Assembly (NCBI RefSeq): GCF_002980625.1
Contig: NZ_PVLR01000054.1
Span: 1 to 64,000 of the forward strand
Origin: Malikia spinosa
GTDB taxonomy: Bacteria; Pseudomonadota; Gammaproteobacteria; Burkholderiales; Burkholderiaceae_C
Direction: 5' to 3'
DNA: 64,000 nt
Shown here: one piece after another, positions 15,995-25,228 of the stretch
How the letters are laid out: each line of letters begins with the position of its first letter
Numbering within the stretch: the first letter of the stretch is position 1
Translations under genes and position numbers: made by a program
Notes under the pieces: model-generated
What the model was told of the DNA's origin: nothing
What the model saw: only the letters and a program-made list of their open reading frames with translations
The model's database searches: none

Positions 15995-18943
15995 TCAGGC
16001 GCTGCGCGGGGGCACGGGCTCGACCCGGACCGCGCAGTACTTGACCTCGGCGATCTTGGCCCAGGGGTCGAGCGCCGGATTGGTCAGCAGATTGGCTGCC
16101 GCCTCGACATAGGCGAACGGGATGAAGCAGCTGCCCAGCGGCAGACCGGCATCAGCCCGCAGCGCGAGCTCGACCGCGCCGCGCCGGCTGCAGACCCGCG
16201 CCAAGCCGCCAGGCTGCAGACCCAGCCGTGCGATGGCCTCGGGGTGCAGGCTGACGCTGGCCAGCGGCTCCAGCGCGTCGAGCACCTGGCTGCGGCGCGT
16301 CATGGCGCCGGTATGCCAGTGCTCGAGTTGGCGCCCGGTGATCAGCACCAGCGGATAGTCAGCATCAGGCTGCTCGGCCGGTGGCAGCAGGCCGACCGGT
16401 ACCAGCCTGGCCTTGCCGGAGGGGGTCGGGAAGCGGTCGACGAAGACAATCGGCTGGCCCGGATCATCGGCCGTCAGCACCGGATGCGTGACCGCACCCT
16501 GCGCCAGCAGGCGCGCCCAGGACAGGCCGGCAATCGACGGCATCAGGCTTCGCATTTCCTCGAACACGCGCCCGATGGCGCTGCCAGGCTCGGCACCGCT
16601 GCCGTCGGGCGCAATTTCGTAATCCCAGTCCAGTCCCAGCCGGCGCGCGAGCTGCTCGGTGATCCAGGCGTCGGCGCGCGCCTGGCCCGGACAGGCGACG
16701 GCCTTGCGCCCGAGCTGCACGGTGCGGTCGGTGTTGGTGACGCTGCCGGTCTTCTCGGGCCAGGCGCTGGCGGGCAGGATCACGTCGGCCAGCGCGGCGG
16801 TCTCGGTCAGGAAGATGTCCTGCACCACCAGATGCTGCAAGTTCGCCAGGCCGGCGCGCGCGTGCGCGCTGTCGGGGTCGCTCATGGCCGGGTTCTCGCC
16901 CTGGATCAGCATGGCCTGGATCCGGCCGTCCAGGGTGGCGTCGATGATCTCGACCACGGTCCAGCCAGGTTGCTCGGGCAGGCTGCCAGCCGGCAGGCCC
17001 CAGGCCGCCTCGGCGGCGGCGCGATGCAGCGGATCGGTGACGCGGTGGTAGTCGGGCAGGAACATCGGGATCAGGCCGGCGTCACTCGCGCCCTGGACGT
17101 TGTTCTGGCCGCGCAGCGGATGCAAACCGGTGCCGGGGCGGCCGATCTGGCCCGTGATCAGCGCCAGCGCAATCAGGCAGCGCGCGTTGTCGGTGCCGTG
17201 GCTGTGCTGGGCCACGCCCATGCCCCACAGGATCATGCTGGCGCGCGAAGTCGCGTAAGCGCGCGCGACCTCGCGGATCGCGTCGGGCGCGATGCCGCAG
17301 ATCGGCGCCATCGCCTCCGGGCTGTAATCGACCGGGCCGTCGATCAGCTCGGCGCGCCAGGCCTCGTAGTCTTGCGTGCGCGCGGCGATGAAGTCGGGAT
17401 TGGTCAGGCCCTCGGCCACGATGACCTGCAGCATGGCTTTGAGCAGCGCGACATCGCTGCCGGGCTGGAACTGCAGCAGGCGCCAGGACTGGCGCGCGAG
17501 CTCGGTGCGGCGCGGGTCGGCCAGCACCAGACGCGCGCCGCGCTCGACCGCATTCTTGATCCAGCTCGCGCCGACCGGATGGTTCTGCGCCGGATTGGCA
17601 CCGATCACGAAGATCAGCTCGGCCTGTTCCACGTCGCGCAGCGGATTGCTGACCGCGCCCGAGCCCAGGCTCTCGAACAGCGCCGCGACGCTCGACGCGT
17701 GGCACAGGCGGGTGCAGTGGTCGACGTTGTGGGTCAGGAAGGCGCTGCGGATCAGCTTCTGGAACAGATAGGCTTCCTCGTTGGTGCCCTTGGCCGAGCC
17801 GAAGCCGGCGATCGGCACTTCACGGCCGCGCAGATGAGGGTTCGCGTCGCGCACGCGCTGCAGGCCGGCAGCGGCGAAGTCGAGCGCCTCGTCCCAGCTC
17901 GCCGCGCGGAACTGGGCCCGCAACGCGGCGGCGTCGGCACGGCCGCCAGGGCCGCGCGTGAGCAGGGCCGGGTCCTTGGGCGCGTCGGCGCGCCGGATCA
18001 GCGGAACCGTGAGCCGCTCCGGACTATGCGCATAGTCGAAACCGAAGCGGCCCTTGACGCAGAGCCGGCCTTCATTGGCCGGACCGGGCGCGCCATCGAC
18101 CTGGACGATGCGGCCGTTGCTAATCTGGTAGCTCAGCTGGCAGCCGACGCCGCAGAAGGGGCAGACCGAATCGACCCGGGCCTCGGCGACCTGGGCATAG
18201 GCACCGTTGGCCGGCGCCAGCGCGCCGGTCGGGCAGGCCTGCACGCATTCGCCGCAGGCGACGCAGCTGCTTGTGCCCAGCGAATCCCCCAGGTCGAAGG
18301 TGATGCGGGCCTGGCCACCGCGAAACGACAGTCCGATCACGTCGTTGCCCTGCAAGTCGCGGCAGGCGCGCAGGCAGCGGGTGCACTGGATGCAGGCGTC
18401 GAGGTTGACCGCGATCGCCGGATGGCTGCGGTCGGCACCTTGCGCGGCGGCATCAAGCTGCATCGCGCCGCGCACGGCGAAGCGCTGCGGGTCGGCGTCC
18501 AGTGCAGTTGTCCATTGCGCCAACTCGCTGTCGTGCTTGAGCGAATTGCCGGCCGGCGCATCGGCGTTCAGCAGTTCGAGCACGCTGCGCTGGGCGCGGC
18601 GGGCGCGCTCGCTGTCGCTATTGACGACCATGCCGGGCTGCGGCGCGCGACAGCAGGAAGCGGCCAGCACCCGCTCGCCTTCGACCTCGACGACGCAGGC
18701 GCGGCAGTTGCCGACCGGCGCCAGGCCCTCGCGATGGCAGAGGTGCGGAATCTCGATGCCGACCCGGCGCGCGACCTGCCAGATCGTCTCGCCAGGGCTG
18801 GCCTGGACCGGGCGACCGTCGAGCTCGAAATCGATCGTGGGCGCATCGGTCGCGGCCTGTCCGGCCGGTGCGGGATGAGCGGCATTCGCGCTGGCGGCAT
18901 GGTTGCCAGCGGCAGCCGGCTGCGTCTGAACGAAAGCGCTCAT
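15995..18943 (-). CDS. NAD-linked formate dehydrogenase alpha subunit (FDH1 type)
   Basis: A 982-residue molybdopterin oxidoreductase that oxidises formate to CO2. In order: a 2Fe-2S domain (CHREGLAPVGNCRACVVEVEG), a His/Cys cluster, two 4Fe-4S motifs (CIQCTRCLRAC and CVACGECVQACPTGA), the CPFCGVGC cluster of the catalytic domain, the active-site region VDHCTRLCHASSVAAL near residue 412, and a dinucleotide-binding C-terminus. The active-site residue is Cys, not Sec. Length and the CTRLCHASSV segment resemble M. extorquens Fdh1A, a tungsten enzyme, but metal choice cannot be read. The start MSAFVQTQ overlaps the beta-subunit stop as ATGA. No fdhD or fdsD homologue follows in the window. Confidence 0.93.
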   Translation of the reverse strand: MSAFVQTQPAAAGNHAASANAAHPAPAGQAATDAPTIDFELDGRPVQASPGETIWQVARRVGIEIPHLCHREGLAPVGNCRACVVEVEGERVLAASCCRAPQPGMVVNSDSERARRAQRSVLELLNADAPAGNSLKHDSELAQWTTALDADPQRFAVRGAMQLDAAAQGADRSHPAIAVNLDACIQCTRCLRACRDLQGNDVIGLSFRGGQARITFDLGDSLGTSSCVACGECVQACPTGALAPANGAYAQVAEARVDSVCPFCGVGCQLSYQISNGRIVQVDGAPGPANEGRLCVKGRFGFDYAHSPERLTVPLIRRADAPKDPALLTRGPGGRADAAALRAQFRAASWDEALDFAAAGLQRVRDANPHLRGREVPIAGFGSAKGTNEEAYLFQKLIRSAFLTHNVDHCTRLCHASSVAALFESLGSGAVSNPLRDVEQAELIFVIGANPAQNHPVGASWIKNAVERGARLVLADPRRTELARQSWRLLQFQPGSDVALLKAMLQVIVAEGLTNPDFIAARTQDYEAWRAELIDGPVDYSPEAMAPICGIAPDAIREVARAYATSRASMILWGMGVAQHSHGTDNARCLIALALITGQIGRPGTGLHPLRGQNNVQGASDAGLIPMFLPDYHRVTDPLHRAAAEAAWGLPAGSLPEQPGWTVVEIIDATLDGRIQAMLIQGENPAMSDPDSAHARAGLANLQHLVVQDIFLTETAALADVILPASAWPEKTGSVTNTDRTVQLGRKAVACPGQARADAWITEQLARRLGLDWDYEIAPDGSGAEPGSAIGRVFEEMRSLMPSIAGLSWARLLAQGAVTHPVLTADDPGQPIVFVDRFPTPSGKARLVPVGLLPPAEQPDADYPLVLITGRQLEHWHTGAMTRRSQVLDALEPLASVSLHPEAIARLGLQPGGLARVCSRRGAVELALRADAGLPLGSCFIPFAYVEAAANLLTNPALDPWAKIAEVKYCAVRVEPVPPRSA

Positions 18944-20655
18944 GGCTGGACCTCGCGCGGAAAGAAGCGCAACACCGAATCGAAGGGGTTGGGTGCGGCC
19001 TGGCCCAGGCCGCAGATCGAGGCGTCGCGCATGACCTGCGACAGCTCGGCCAGCCGCTCGGCATCCCAGACCGGCGCCTGCATCAGCGCCCTGGCCTGTG
19101 CCGTGCCGGCACGACAAGGCGTGCACTGGCCGCAGGACTCATGCTCGAAAAAGCGCATCAGGCCGCTGGCGACCTCACGCACGCTGTCCTGCTGCGACAG
19201 CACCACCACCGCCATCGAGCCGACGAAGGCGCCCTGCCCGGCCAGGGTGTCGAAGTCCAGCGGCAGCTCGGCCAGCGTCGCCGGCAGGATGCCGCCGGAG
19301 GCGCCACCCGGCAGATACGCCTGCAGCTGATGGCCGTCAGCCATGCCACCCGCGTATTCGTCGATCAGCTCGCGCAGCGTGATGCCGGCCGGCGCCAGGT
19401 AGCAGCCCGGATTCTTCACGCGGCCCGAGACGCTGAAGCGGCGCAGGCCGCTGCGGCCACGCCGGCCCTGGCCGGCCAGCCAGACACCACCCTGTTCGAG
19501 GATGGCGGGCAACCAGGACAGGGTCTCGACGTTGTGCGCCAGCGTCGGGCGGCCGAACAGGCCCTGCAGCGCGACGATCGGCGGCTTGAGCCGCGGCAGG
19601 CCGCGCCGGCCTTCGAGCGACTCGATCAGCGCCGATTCCTCGCCGCAGACATAGGCACCGGCGCCGCGGCGCAATTCGATTTCGGGGAAGACCGCCTGCG
19701 GGAACTCGGCCTGCCAGCCTTGGATGCGCAGGCGCAGCGCGGCGAGTTCGTCCTGCAGCAGCGCGCGGCAGTCATGGTATTCGTCGCGCAGGTAGATCCA
19801 GGCCTTGTCGGCGCCGACCACCCATGCGGCGATCAGCAGGCCTTCGAGCGCGGGCCGAGGCTGGGTCGCCAGCAGCTGCCAGTCCTTGAAGGTGCCGACC
19901 TCGCCCTCGTCGATGTTGACTACCAGGTAGCGCGGGCCGGGCTGGGCCCGTACCGTGTCCCATTTGCGCCAGGCCGGAAAACCCGCACCGCCGAGTCCGC
20001 GCAGGCCCGAGGCCTTGAGTTCGGCCAGCACCGCGTCGGGCGTCAGGTCGCCAGCCAGCAGTCGCCGCAGCTGCGCATAGTCCTGCGCTGATGCAGGCGC
20101 GCCGCTGGCGGGCAAGGCGCGCGGACCGGTGTCGCCTTGCGCCAACGCGGCGCTGACCGATTCGACGCTGGCTTGCGGCAGCTGCCGCTGGCCGACGCAG
20201 GCGGCCGGCGCGCGGTGGCACTGGCCGATGCAGGGCGCCTCGACCACGCGCACGGACGGGTCGCCGGCCAGGCGCTGGCGCAAATCAGCCAGCAGGCTCT
20301 CACCGCCGGCCATGGCGCAGGACAGGCTGGTGCAGACCCGCACCGTGGTGGCGGGCAGCGCGGCAGCGTCATCGACGACCTCGAAGTGGTGATAGAAGGT
20401 CGCGACCTCGTGCACCTCGGCCTGGCTCAGGCGCAGACGCTCGGCCAAGGCGGCCAGCAGGCCCTGGCGCAGGCCGCCGTCGGCATCCTGCAGCCGGTGC
20501 AGGTGCTCGATCAGCAGGTCGGCGCGCGGCTCCAGGCCGGCGCAAAGCTCTGCCACGCGCGCGCGCGCCTGTGGCTCGACCTGCCGCCCCTTGAGGCCGG
20601 GACGCCAGCGGGCGCCGGGCGGCGCGACGGCATGACTGTCATCTGTCTGCGGCAA
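18940..20655 (-). CDS. Formate dehydrogenase beta subunit, NuoE-NuoF fusion
   Basis: A 571-residue diaphorase subunit that passes electrons from the alpha subunit to NAD. Residues about 20-160 are a NuoE/thioredoxin-like 2Fe-2S domain (CTSLSCAMAGG...CIGQCHRAPAA). Residues about 190-565 are NuoF: GLRGLGGAGFPAWRKW (FMN/NADH site), NIDEGEVGTFKD, GAYVCGEESALIESLEG, and the 4Fe-4S motif ESCGQCTPCRAGT. This one-piece layout occurs in Fdh1B of M. extorquens and in HoxF, in contrast to the separate FdsG and FdsB of Cupriavidus. It is first in the operon, overlaps fdh alpha by four bases, and is likely driven from 20656-20704. Confidence 0.93.
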   Translation of the reverse strand: MPQTDDSHAVAPPGARWRPGLKGRQVEPQARARVAELCAGLEPRADLLIEHLHRLQDADGGLRQGLLAALAERLRLSQAEVHEVATFYHHFEVVDDAAALPATTVRVCTSLSCAMAGGESLLADLRQRLAGDPSVRVVEAPCIGQCHRAPAACVGQRQLPQASVESVSAALAQGDTGPRALPASGAPASAQDYAQLRRLLAGDLTPDAVLAELKASGLRGLGGAGFPAWRKWDTVRAQPGPRYLVVNIDEGEVGTFKDWQLLATQPRPALEGLLIAAWVVGADKAWIYLRDEYHDCRALLQDELAALRLRIQGWQAEFPQAVFPEIELRRGAGAYVCGEESALIESLEGRRGLPRLKPPIVALQGLFGRPTLAHNVETLSWLPAILEQGGVWLAGQGRRGRSGLRRFSVSGRVKNPGCYLAPAGITLRELIDEYAGGMADGHQLQAYLPGGASGGILPATLAELPLDFDTLAGQGAFVGSMAVVVLSQQDSVREVASGLMRFFEHESCGQCTPCRAGTAQARALMQAPVWDAERLAELSQVMRDASICGLGQAAPNPFDSVLRFFPREVQP

Positions 20656-20704
20656 GATCTGCTCCCGTGCTGGAATCGATCACCACAGTTTAAGCGCGCG
20701 CCTG

Positions 20705-20962
20705 TCAGGCAGCTTGCAATCCGGCCGCCCGCTGGCGCTGTTCGACCAGTTGCCAGACCGCGCGCTTGGCGTCGTCGTCGCTGGCCTTCCAGGCCCGCAG
20801 CTCGTCACGGGTGCGCCAGCAGCCCTGGCACAGGTCGCCGGACTCGGTCATGCGGCAGACGCCGACGCAGGGCGAAGGCACGGTCTGGCCCGGCTTGGGT
20901 GCAGCAGTGGCCAGGGCGAGGAAGGGAGGCGGCAATTGAGCCCGGGAAGCGGTTTTTGACAT
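20705..20962 (-). CDS. DUF1289 family protein
   Basis: An 85-residue protein with the DUF1289 signature SPCVGVCRM...DLCQGCWRTRDELRAW; four cysteines in CxxxC...CxxC spacing suggest metal or Fe-S binding. Function is unknown. It is separated by 49 bases from the formate dehydrogenase operon downstream and by 45 bases from the HAD gene upstream, all on the minus strand, so cotranscription is possible. Confidence 0.85.
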   Translation of the reverse strand: MSKTASRAQLPPPFLALATAAPKPGQTVPSPCVGVCRMTESGDLCQGCWRTRDELRAWKASDDDAKRAVWQLVEQRQRAAGLQAA

Positions 20963-21007
20963 GCGGCGACTCTAGCGCAAGCCTGCTTCCCAGGCTGGCA
21001 AGCCGGA

Positions 21008-21694
21008 TCATGACCCCAGCGCGTTCGCGATCTCTTCCATATGGCCGAACAGCCGGCGCGCGCCAGCGGCCAGCAGCCGCTCGCCGGCCTCGGGCAGCGG
21101 GCAATAGGCCCAGACCTCGGCGCCAGCGGCGACACCGGCCGTGACGCCGGTCGGCGTGTCCTCGATCACCAGGCAGCGCGCCGGATCGGCGCCCAGATGC
21201 GCGGCCGCTGCCAGGTAGACATCGGGCGCCGGCTTGCTGCGCGGCATCTCATGGCCGCTGAAGATGCGCTGGCCGAAATAGGGCCGCAGGCCCGCCATGT
21301 CGATCTGGAACTCGACCTTGTAGCGGTCGGCGCCCGACGCGCAGGCAATGCGGCCACCGGCATGGGCATGGGCGGCGGCAACGGCGCTCAACGCGCCCTC
21401 GATCGCCTGCAGTTCGGCCTGCAGGCGCTGGTTGCGGCGCTGGTAGAAGGCATCCATCCAGGCATCGGTCAGCGGCTGACCGGTACGCGACTCGATCAGC
21501 GCGCGCTCCTGGCGCACCATCTTGCCGACGAAGGTGCGCATGCATTCCTCCTGCGTCATCGACCAGCCCGACTCCTCGAGCATGTCGCGCAGCACGGCCT
21601 GGGTGATCGGCTCGCTGTCGACCAGCACGCCATCGCAGTCGAACAGCACGGCGTCGAAGCGCACGGCTTCAAGGTTCAAGATAAGCGCGCTCAC
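21008..21694 (-). CDS. HAD-superfamily phosphatase (beta-phosphoglucomutase/Gph-like)
   Basis: A 228-residue HAD subfamily IA hydrolase. Motif I is FDCDGVLVDSEP near residues 15-26, the cap domain follows, motif II is CASGAD, motif III a Lys in RSKPAPDVY, and motif IV IEDTPTGVTAG. Substrate is not deducible; sugar phosphates are usual. The start is taken as GTG (VSALILNLEAVRF), which overlaps the ychJ-like stop by four bases (GTGA) and implies translational coupling; the frame is open further upstream without homology. Confidence 0.85.
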   Translation of the reverse strand: MSALILNLEAVRFDAVLFDCDGVLVDSEPITQAVLRDMLEESGWSMTQEECMRTFVGKMVRQERALIESRTGQPLTDAWMDAFYQRRNQRLQAELQAIEGALSAVAAAHAHAGGRIACASGADRYKVEFQIDMAGLRPYFGQRIFSGHEMPRSKPAPDVYLAAAAHLGADPARCLVIEDTPTGVTAGVAAGAEVWAYCPLPEAGERLLAAGARRLFGHMEEIANALGS

Positions 21695-22092
21695 AGCAGG
21701 TCTCCGTCGAGGTAGTACCAGCGGCCGTCCTGGCGCACGAAGCGGCTGAGCTCGTGCAGGCGCTGGGCCCGACCGGCCACGCGCGAGCGCGCAACGAACT
21801 CGACCTCGGCGCTGTCGGGCCCGGTCGAGCGCGCGCGCCTGATTTCCAGCCCCAGCCATTTGCAGCCAGGCTCAAAATCGATCGCGGCCGGGCGCTGGCT
21901 TGCGTGCCAGGTTGCCAGCAGGTAGTCGGCGCGGCGCTCGACGAAGGCGCTGTAGCGCGAGCGCATCAGGCTTTCGGCATCCAGGGCCGGATGGGCAGCG
22001 AAGTCGTCGAGGCAGGGACCGCAGCAGGCGCTACGGGCCAGCGGACGGCCCTTGGCGTCAAGGCGGCCACAGGGACAAAGGTCGAGAGTCAT
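21691..22092 (-). CDS. YchJ-like SEC-C motif protein
   Basis: A 133-residue protein of the YchJ/UPF0225 family. The N-terminus MTLDLCPCGR is the SEC-C-type zinc motif, with CCGPCLDD completing the cysteine set, followed by the NTF2-like part (ESLMRSRYSAFVERRADYLLATWH). Function unknown. The start at 22092 gives the family N-terminus; an in-frame ATG 30 codons upstream has no support. It overlaps the HAD gene start. Confidence 0.85.
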   Translation of the reverse strand: MTLDLCPCGRLDAKGRPLARSACCGPCLDDFAAHPALDAESLMRSRYSAFVERRADYLLATWHASQRPAAIDFEPGCKWLGLEIRRARSTGPDSAEVEFVARSRVAGRAQRLHELSRFVRQDGRWYYLDGDLL

Positions 22093-22307
22093 GGCTGCAG
22101 ATTGTCGCAGGGCCACCACCGCCGCATCCGGCCGGGTTCGAACGATTGTTCTGGCGAGCAAAGAAACCTGGCATCCGGGCAAATGATCCGGGGACCAGAA
22201 GCGATAGATTGCACAGAAACAGGAGACCGGCTACGACCCGCCAACCATAGACGGGCGCCAGCCATAACAACAAGCCTGCCCCCCAGGCAGATGAAAAGAG
22301 GCTCCCC

Positions 22308-22523
22308 ATGTTCAAAAACTGGATTCGAGTGGATCGCTTGATGGGCGATCTCATCCCTCGTCTAGGTCCCGACTCTTCTGGTGGCGGTCAATCGCTGCAC
22401 AAAACCTACGACGCGCAGCCGCCACTCGGCAGCCTGGGACTCAACGGCACCCAGCCGACCTGGCTGACCCCCGCCTACCTGCGCCAGCATCGCTCGGGCG
22501 ACCGCATCTCGCGCTTTCGCTGA
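22308..22523 (+). CDS. Small hypothetical protein
   Basis: A 71-residue ORF starting MFKNWIRVDRLMGDLIPRL and rich in G, S, L and R. GAGG lies 8 bases before the ATG. It sits alone on the plus strand between two minus-strand operons, with 215 bp upstream and 38 bp downstream. It has no signal peptide, cysteine motif or recognisable domain. Codon use looks like that of its neighbours in the second half and less so in the first. Confidence 0.45.
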   Translation: MFKNWIRVDRLMGDLIPRLGPDSSGGGQSLHKTYDAQPPLGSLGLNGTQPTWLTPAYLRQHRSGDRISRFR

Positions 22524-22561
22524 GCCCCACCGGCCAGGCGGGACCGATGGAGTAGCGCCCC

Positions 22562-25228
22562 TCAGGCACCAGCCAGACGTCTGAGTTCGGTCAGTTCCAG
22601 CCGGCGCGCCGCCTGCAGCAGGCGCTGCGCAAAGTCGTCCAGCTCAGGCCGACGTTGGCGCAACTCGTCCGCCCATTCCTCGATCTCGGTCACGGCACCG
22701 GCGCGCACCAGCGCCGCCAGCACCTCGCGCTCGACCGGTTCGATCTCGGCGCTGCCAGACTCGACCGCCTGGCCACGCTGCAGCGGCGGCAGCAGGCGCT
22801 CGAGGGTCTGGAACAGCAGCGACGGATCGACGGGCTTGGTCAGGCAGGCATCGAAGTCCAGTCCGGCCGGGCAATCGGGCGGACGCAGCAAGGCCATGGC
22901 CGAGAGCACCACCACCGGCACGGATGGCCAATGGGTACGCACATGATTGAGCACCGCCCAGCCATCGCCGTCAGGCATCAGCTGATCGGTCACGATGGCA
23001 TCCCAGCGCTGCGTGTCGTCGGCCAGCAGGGCCAGCAGGGCGTGACCGCTGCTGGCGGCCTGGACCATGAAGCCCTGAGCCTCCAGCAGATCGACCAGTG
23101 ACAGGCGAGCGGCCGGATCGTCCTCGGCAATCAGCAGACGCAACTCGCCACGGCGGCGACTCAGTCTGACCGGCAAGCGCTCGAGCAAGACCGGACTCGA
23201 AGGAGCGCTCGACGGCTCGCTGTCGGGCAACAAGGCACAGGCGACGCTGAAGTAGAAGGTCGAACCCTGGCCAGGCTGGCTGCGCACCCCGAGGTCGCCG
23301 CCCATCAGGCGCACCAGATCGCGCGAGATCGACAGTCCCAGCCCCATGCGCTTGGCACGCAGACTCGGCACGGCCTGCCCGCCCTGCCCCATGAAGAAGG
23401 GTTCGAAGATGCGCTCGAGGTCGCTCGGCACGATGCCTTCGCCGCTGTCGGTCACGGCAAAGTCCAGCCTGATGCAGTCGGCGAGCTCGGTCGGACAGAC
23501 CACGCAGCTCAGCACGATGCAGCCGTCATGGGTGTGCCGGTTGGCATTGCCGAGCAGGTTGTCGAGCACCTGGCGCAGGCGCTGGCCGTCAGCCTCGATG
23601 CGGTGCGGCAACTGATCCGGCAGCAGCAGCTCGAACTGGTTGCCGGCCGAGTCGGCCATCAGGCGGCCGGCGCGACCGATCTCGTCGAGCCAGGGCCGCA
23701 GCAGCAGCGCAGCGGGCGCCAGCCGCATGCCACCGGCAGACAAGCGGGACTGGTCGAGCAGCTCCTCGATCATTCCGAGCAGGCGCATGCCGCTGCGCTC
23801 GATATCGGCCGAGCCCTCGTGCAGCGTGATCCGGTCCGAACCGCGCCGCAGCATGCGGGCATAGCCGATGATGGCGTTGAGCGGCGTGCGCAGTTCGTGG
23901 CTGACGCGCGCCAGGAATTCGGACTTGTCGCGCGCGAGCTGGCGACTGGTCGCGAGCTGGACATCGAGTTCGTTCGCCTGGCGCTGCGACTCCAGCGCCT
24001 GCGCCTGGAATTCGAAAGCGCGCTCGCGCTCGCGCCGGATCGTGTCGGCCAGCGCCAGCGACAACAGCAGCATCTCGATGCCGGCGCCCATCTGCAAGCT
24101 GTAGGAGGTCCAGAAATTGGCCGGAATCCAGACCAGCAGTTGCAGGGTCGCGACCACGGCGCCCAGCCACAAGCTGCCCCAGGCCAGCAGGAAGATGCCA
24201 GCGCTGCGGACCCGACGACGCCATACCAAGCCGCTGGCAACGCTGACCAGCACCCCCATCAGAATCGCATTGAACATGTTGAGCTGCAACAACCAGCTGA
24301 TCTCGAAATCCAGCGCCAACTGGGCCAGCAAGGCCAGCAAGACGGTGGCAAAACCCAGCGCACTGGCCTTGAGCCAGCCATGCAGGCGCGGAAACTGGAC
24401 CTGGGTCTGCAGGAAATCGCAGGCAAACCCGACCGAGAAAACGGCGGCCAGACTCAGGAACAGGGCCTGGGCCTGGATGTCGAAGCGCGGCGAGTCCGGC
24501 CACAGGAACACGCGACCGAAACCGTTGCCCGCGAAGATGCCGAGCGAGAAAGTGGCCGCGTAGAGCGAGTAGAGCAGGAAACGCCGGTCACGCAGTGACA
24601 GGAACAGCAGCAGGTTATAGAGCAGCAGGGCCAGCAACCCGCCATGGTAGAGGCCGTGCAGCAGCAGCTCACGCTGCTGGCTGTGCTTGTAGACCGCGGG
24701 TTGCCAGGCCAGCAGTGGCAGCACCAGCGACTCCTGCGACACGGCACGCAGATGGAAGCAGCTCGGCTCGAGCTCGAGGGTGATCGGAAAAACGAAATAG
24801 CGATCAGGAACCGGTCGGCTGTCGAGCGGCAGCATGGCGCCGGTCCTGACCACGGGCTGGCCGGGGGCGTGGAACTCCAGATCGGACAACAGCGGATAGG
24901 GCAGCTCGAGCAGCCAGTCGGCGGGCGCCGCTGGCGTGCGGCTCAGGCACAACCGCAACCAGTAGGCCGAAGCGGTATAGCCGAAGCTCGGCATGCCCTG
25001 GGCGGCACGCCAAGGCTGAAAGCGCGCGGCGACCGCCGGCTGTTCGAGATCCTGCCGCTGCAGTTGCCGCGTGGGGTCCTCGAGGTAATCCACCGCCACG
25101 GCCAGGTCGACCCGGGCCGGCTGGACGCCGAGCTCGATCGCCCTTGCGCTGGCGCTGCCGATGCCGAACACCAGCCCCAGCACCAGCCAGCAGCGGCAGA
25201 GATAGACCAGCAGGCGCAGCGAGCTCAT
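22562..25228 (-). CDS. 7TM hybrid sensor histidine kinase with receiver
   Basis: An 888-residue membrane sensor. After a signal-like segment (about 9-28) come a periplasmic 7TMR-DISMED2-type jelly-roll (about 40-170), seven membrane helices (about 185-390), a coiled linker, HisKA with the phosphoacceptor in VSHELRTPLNAIIGY near residue 443, HATPase (NLLGNANRHT, DSGEGI, GLGLSI), and a receiver (AEDDP, acceptor Asp near 746 in VTDQLMPDGDG, TKP Lys). The last 50 residues are a helical module, EVLAALVRAGAVTEIEEWADEL, shared with the next gene up. It is last of four overlapping genes (ATGA overlap). Confidence 0.9.
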   Translation of the reverse strand: MSSLRLLVYLCRCWLVLGLVFGIGSASARAIELGVQPARVDLAVAVDYLEDPTRQLQRQDLEQPAVAARFQPWRAAQGMPSFGYTASAYWLRLCLSRTPAAPADWLLELPYPLLSDLEFHAPGQPVVRTGAMLPLDSRPVPDRYFVFPITLELEPSCFHLRAVSQESLVLPLLAWQPAVYKHSQQRELLLHGLYHGGLLALLLYNLLLFLSLRDRRFLLYSLYAATFSLGIFAGNGFGRVFLWPDSPRFDIQAQALFLSLAAVFSVGFACDFLQTQVQFPRLHGWLKASALGFATVLLALLAQLALDFEISWLLQLNMFNAILMGVLVSVASGLVWRRRVRSAGIFLLAWGSLWLGAVVATLQLLVWIPANFWTSYSLQMGAGIEMLLLSLALADTIRRERERAFEFQAQALESQRQANELDVQLATSRQLARDKSEFLARVSHELRTPLNAIIGYARMLRRGSDRITLHEGSADIERSGMRLLGMIEELLDQSRLSAGGMRLAPAALLLRPWLDEIGRAGRLMADSAGNQFELLLPDQLPHRIEADGQRLRQVLDNLLGNANRHTHDGCIVLSCVVCPTELADCIRLDFAVTDSGEGIVPSDLERIFEPFFMGQGGQAVPSLRAKRMGLGLSISRDLVRLMGGDLGVRSQPGQGSTFYFSVACALLPDSEPSSAPSSPVLLERLPVRLSRRRGELRLLIAEDDPAARLSLVDLLEAQGFMVQAASSGHALLALLADDTQRWDAIVTDQLMPDGDGWAVLNHVRTHWPSVPVVVLSAMALLRPPDCPAGLDFDACLTKPVDPSLLFQTLERLLPPLQRGQAVESGSAEIEPVEREVLAALVRAGAVTEIEEWADELRQRRPELDDFAQRLLQAARRLELTELRRLAGA

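Noticed and set aside
16244-19330. 1028-residue plus-strand open frame opposite the formate dehydrogenase genes
   Set aside because: Antisense shadow; the minus strand has all cluster and active-site motifs.
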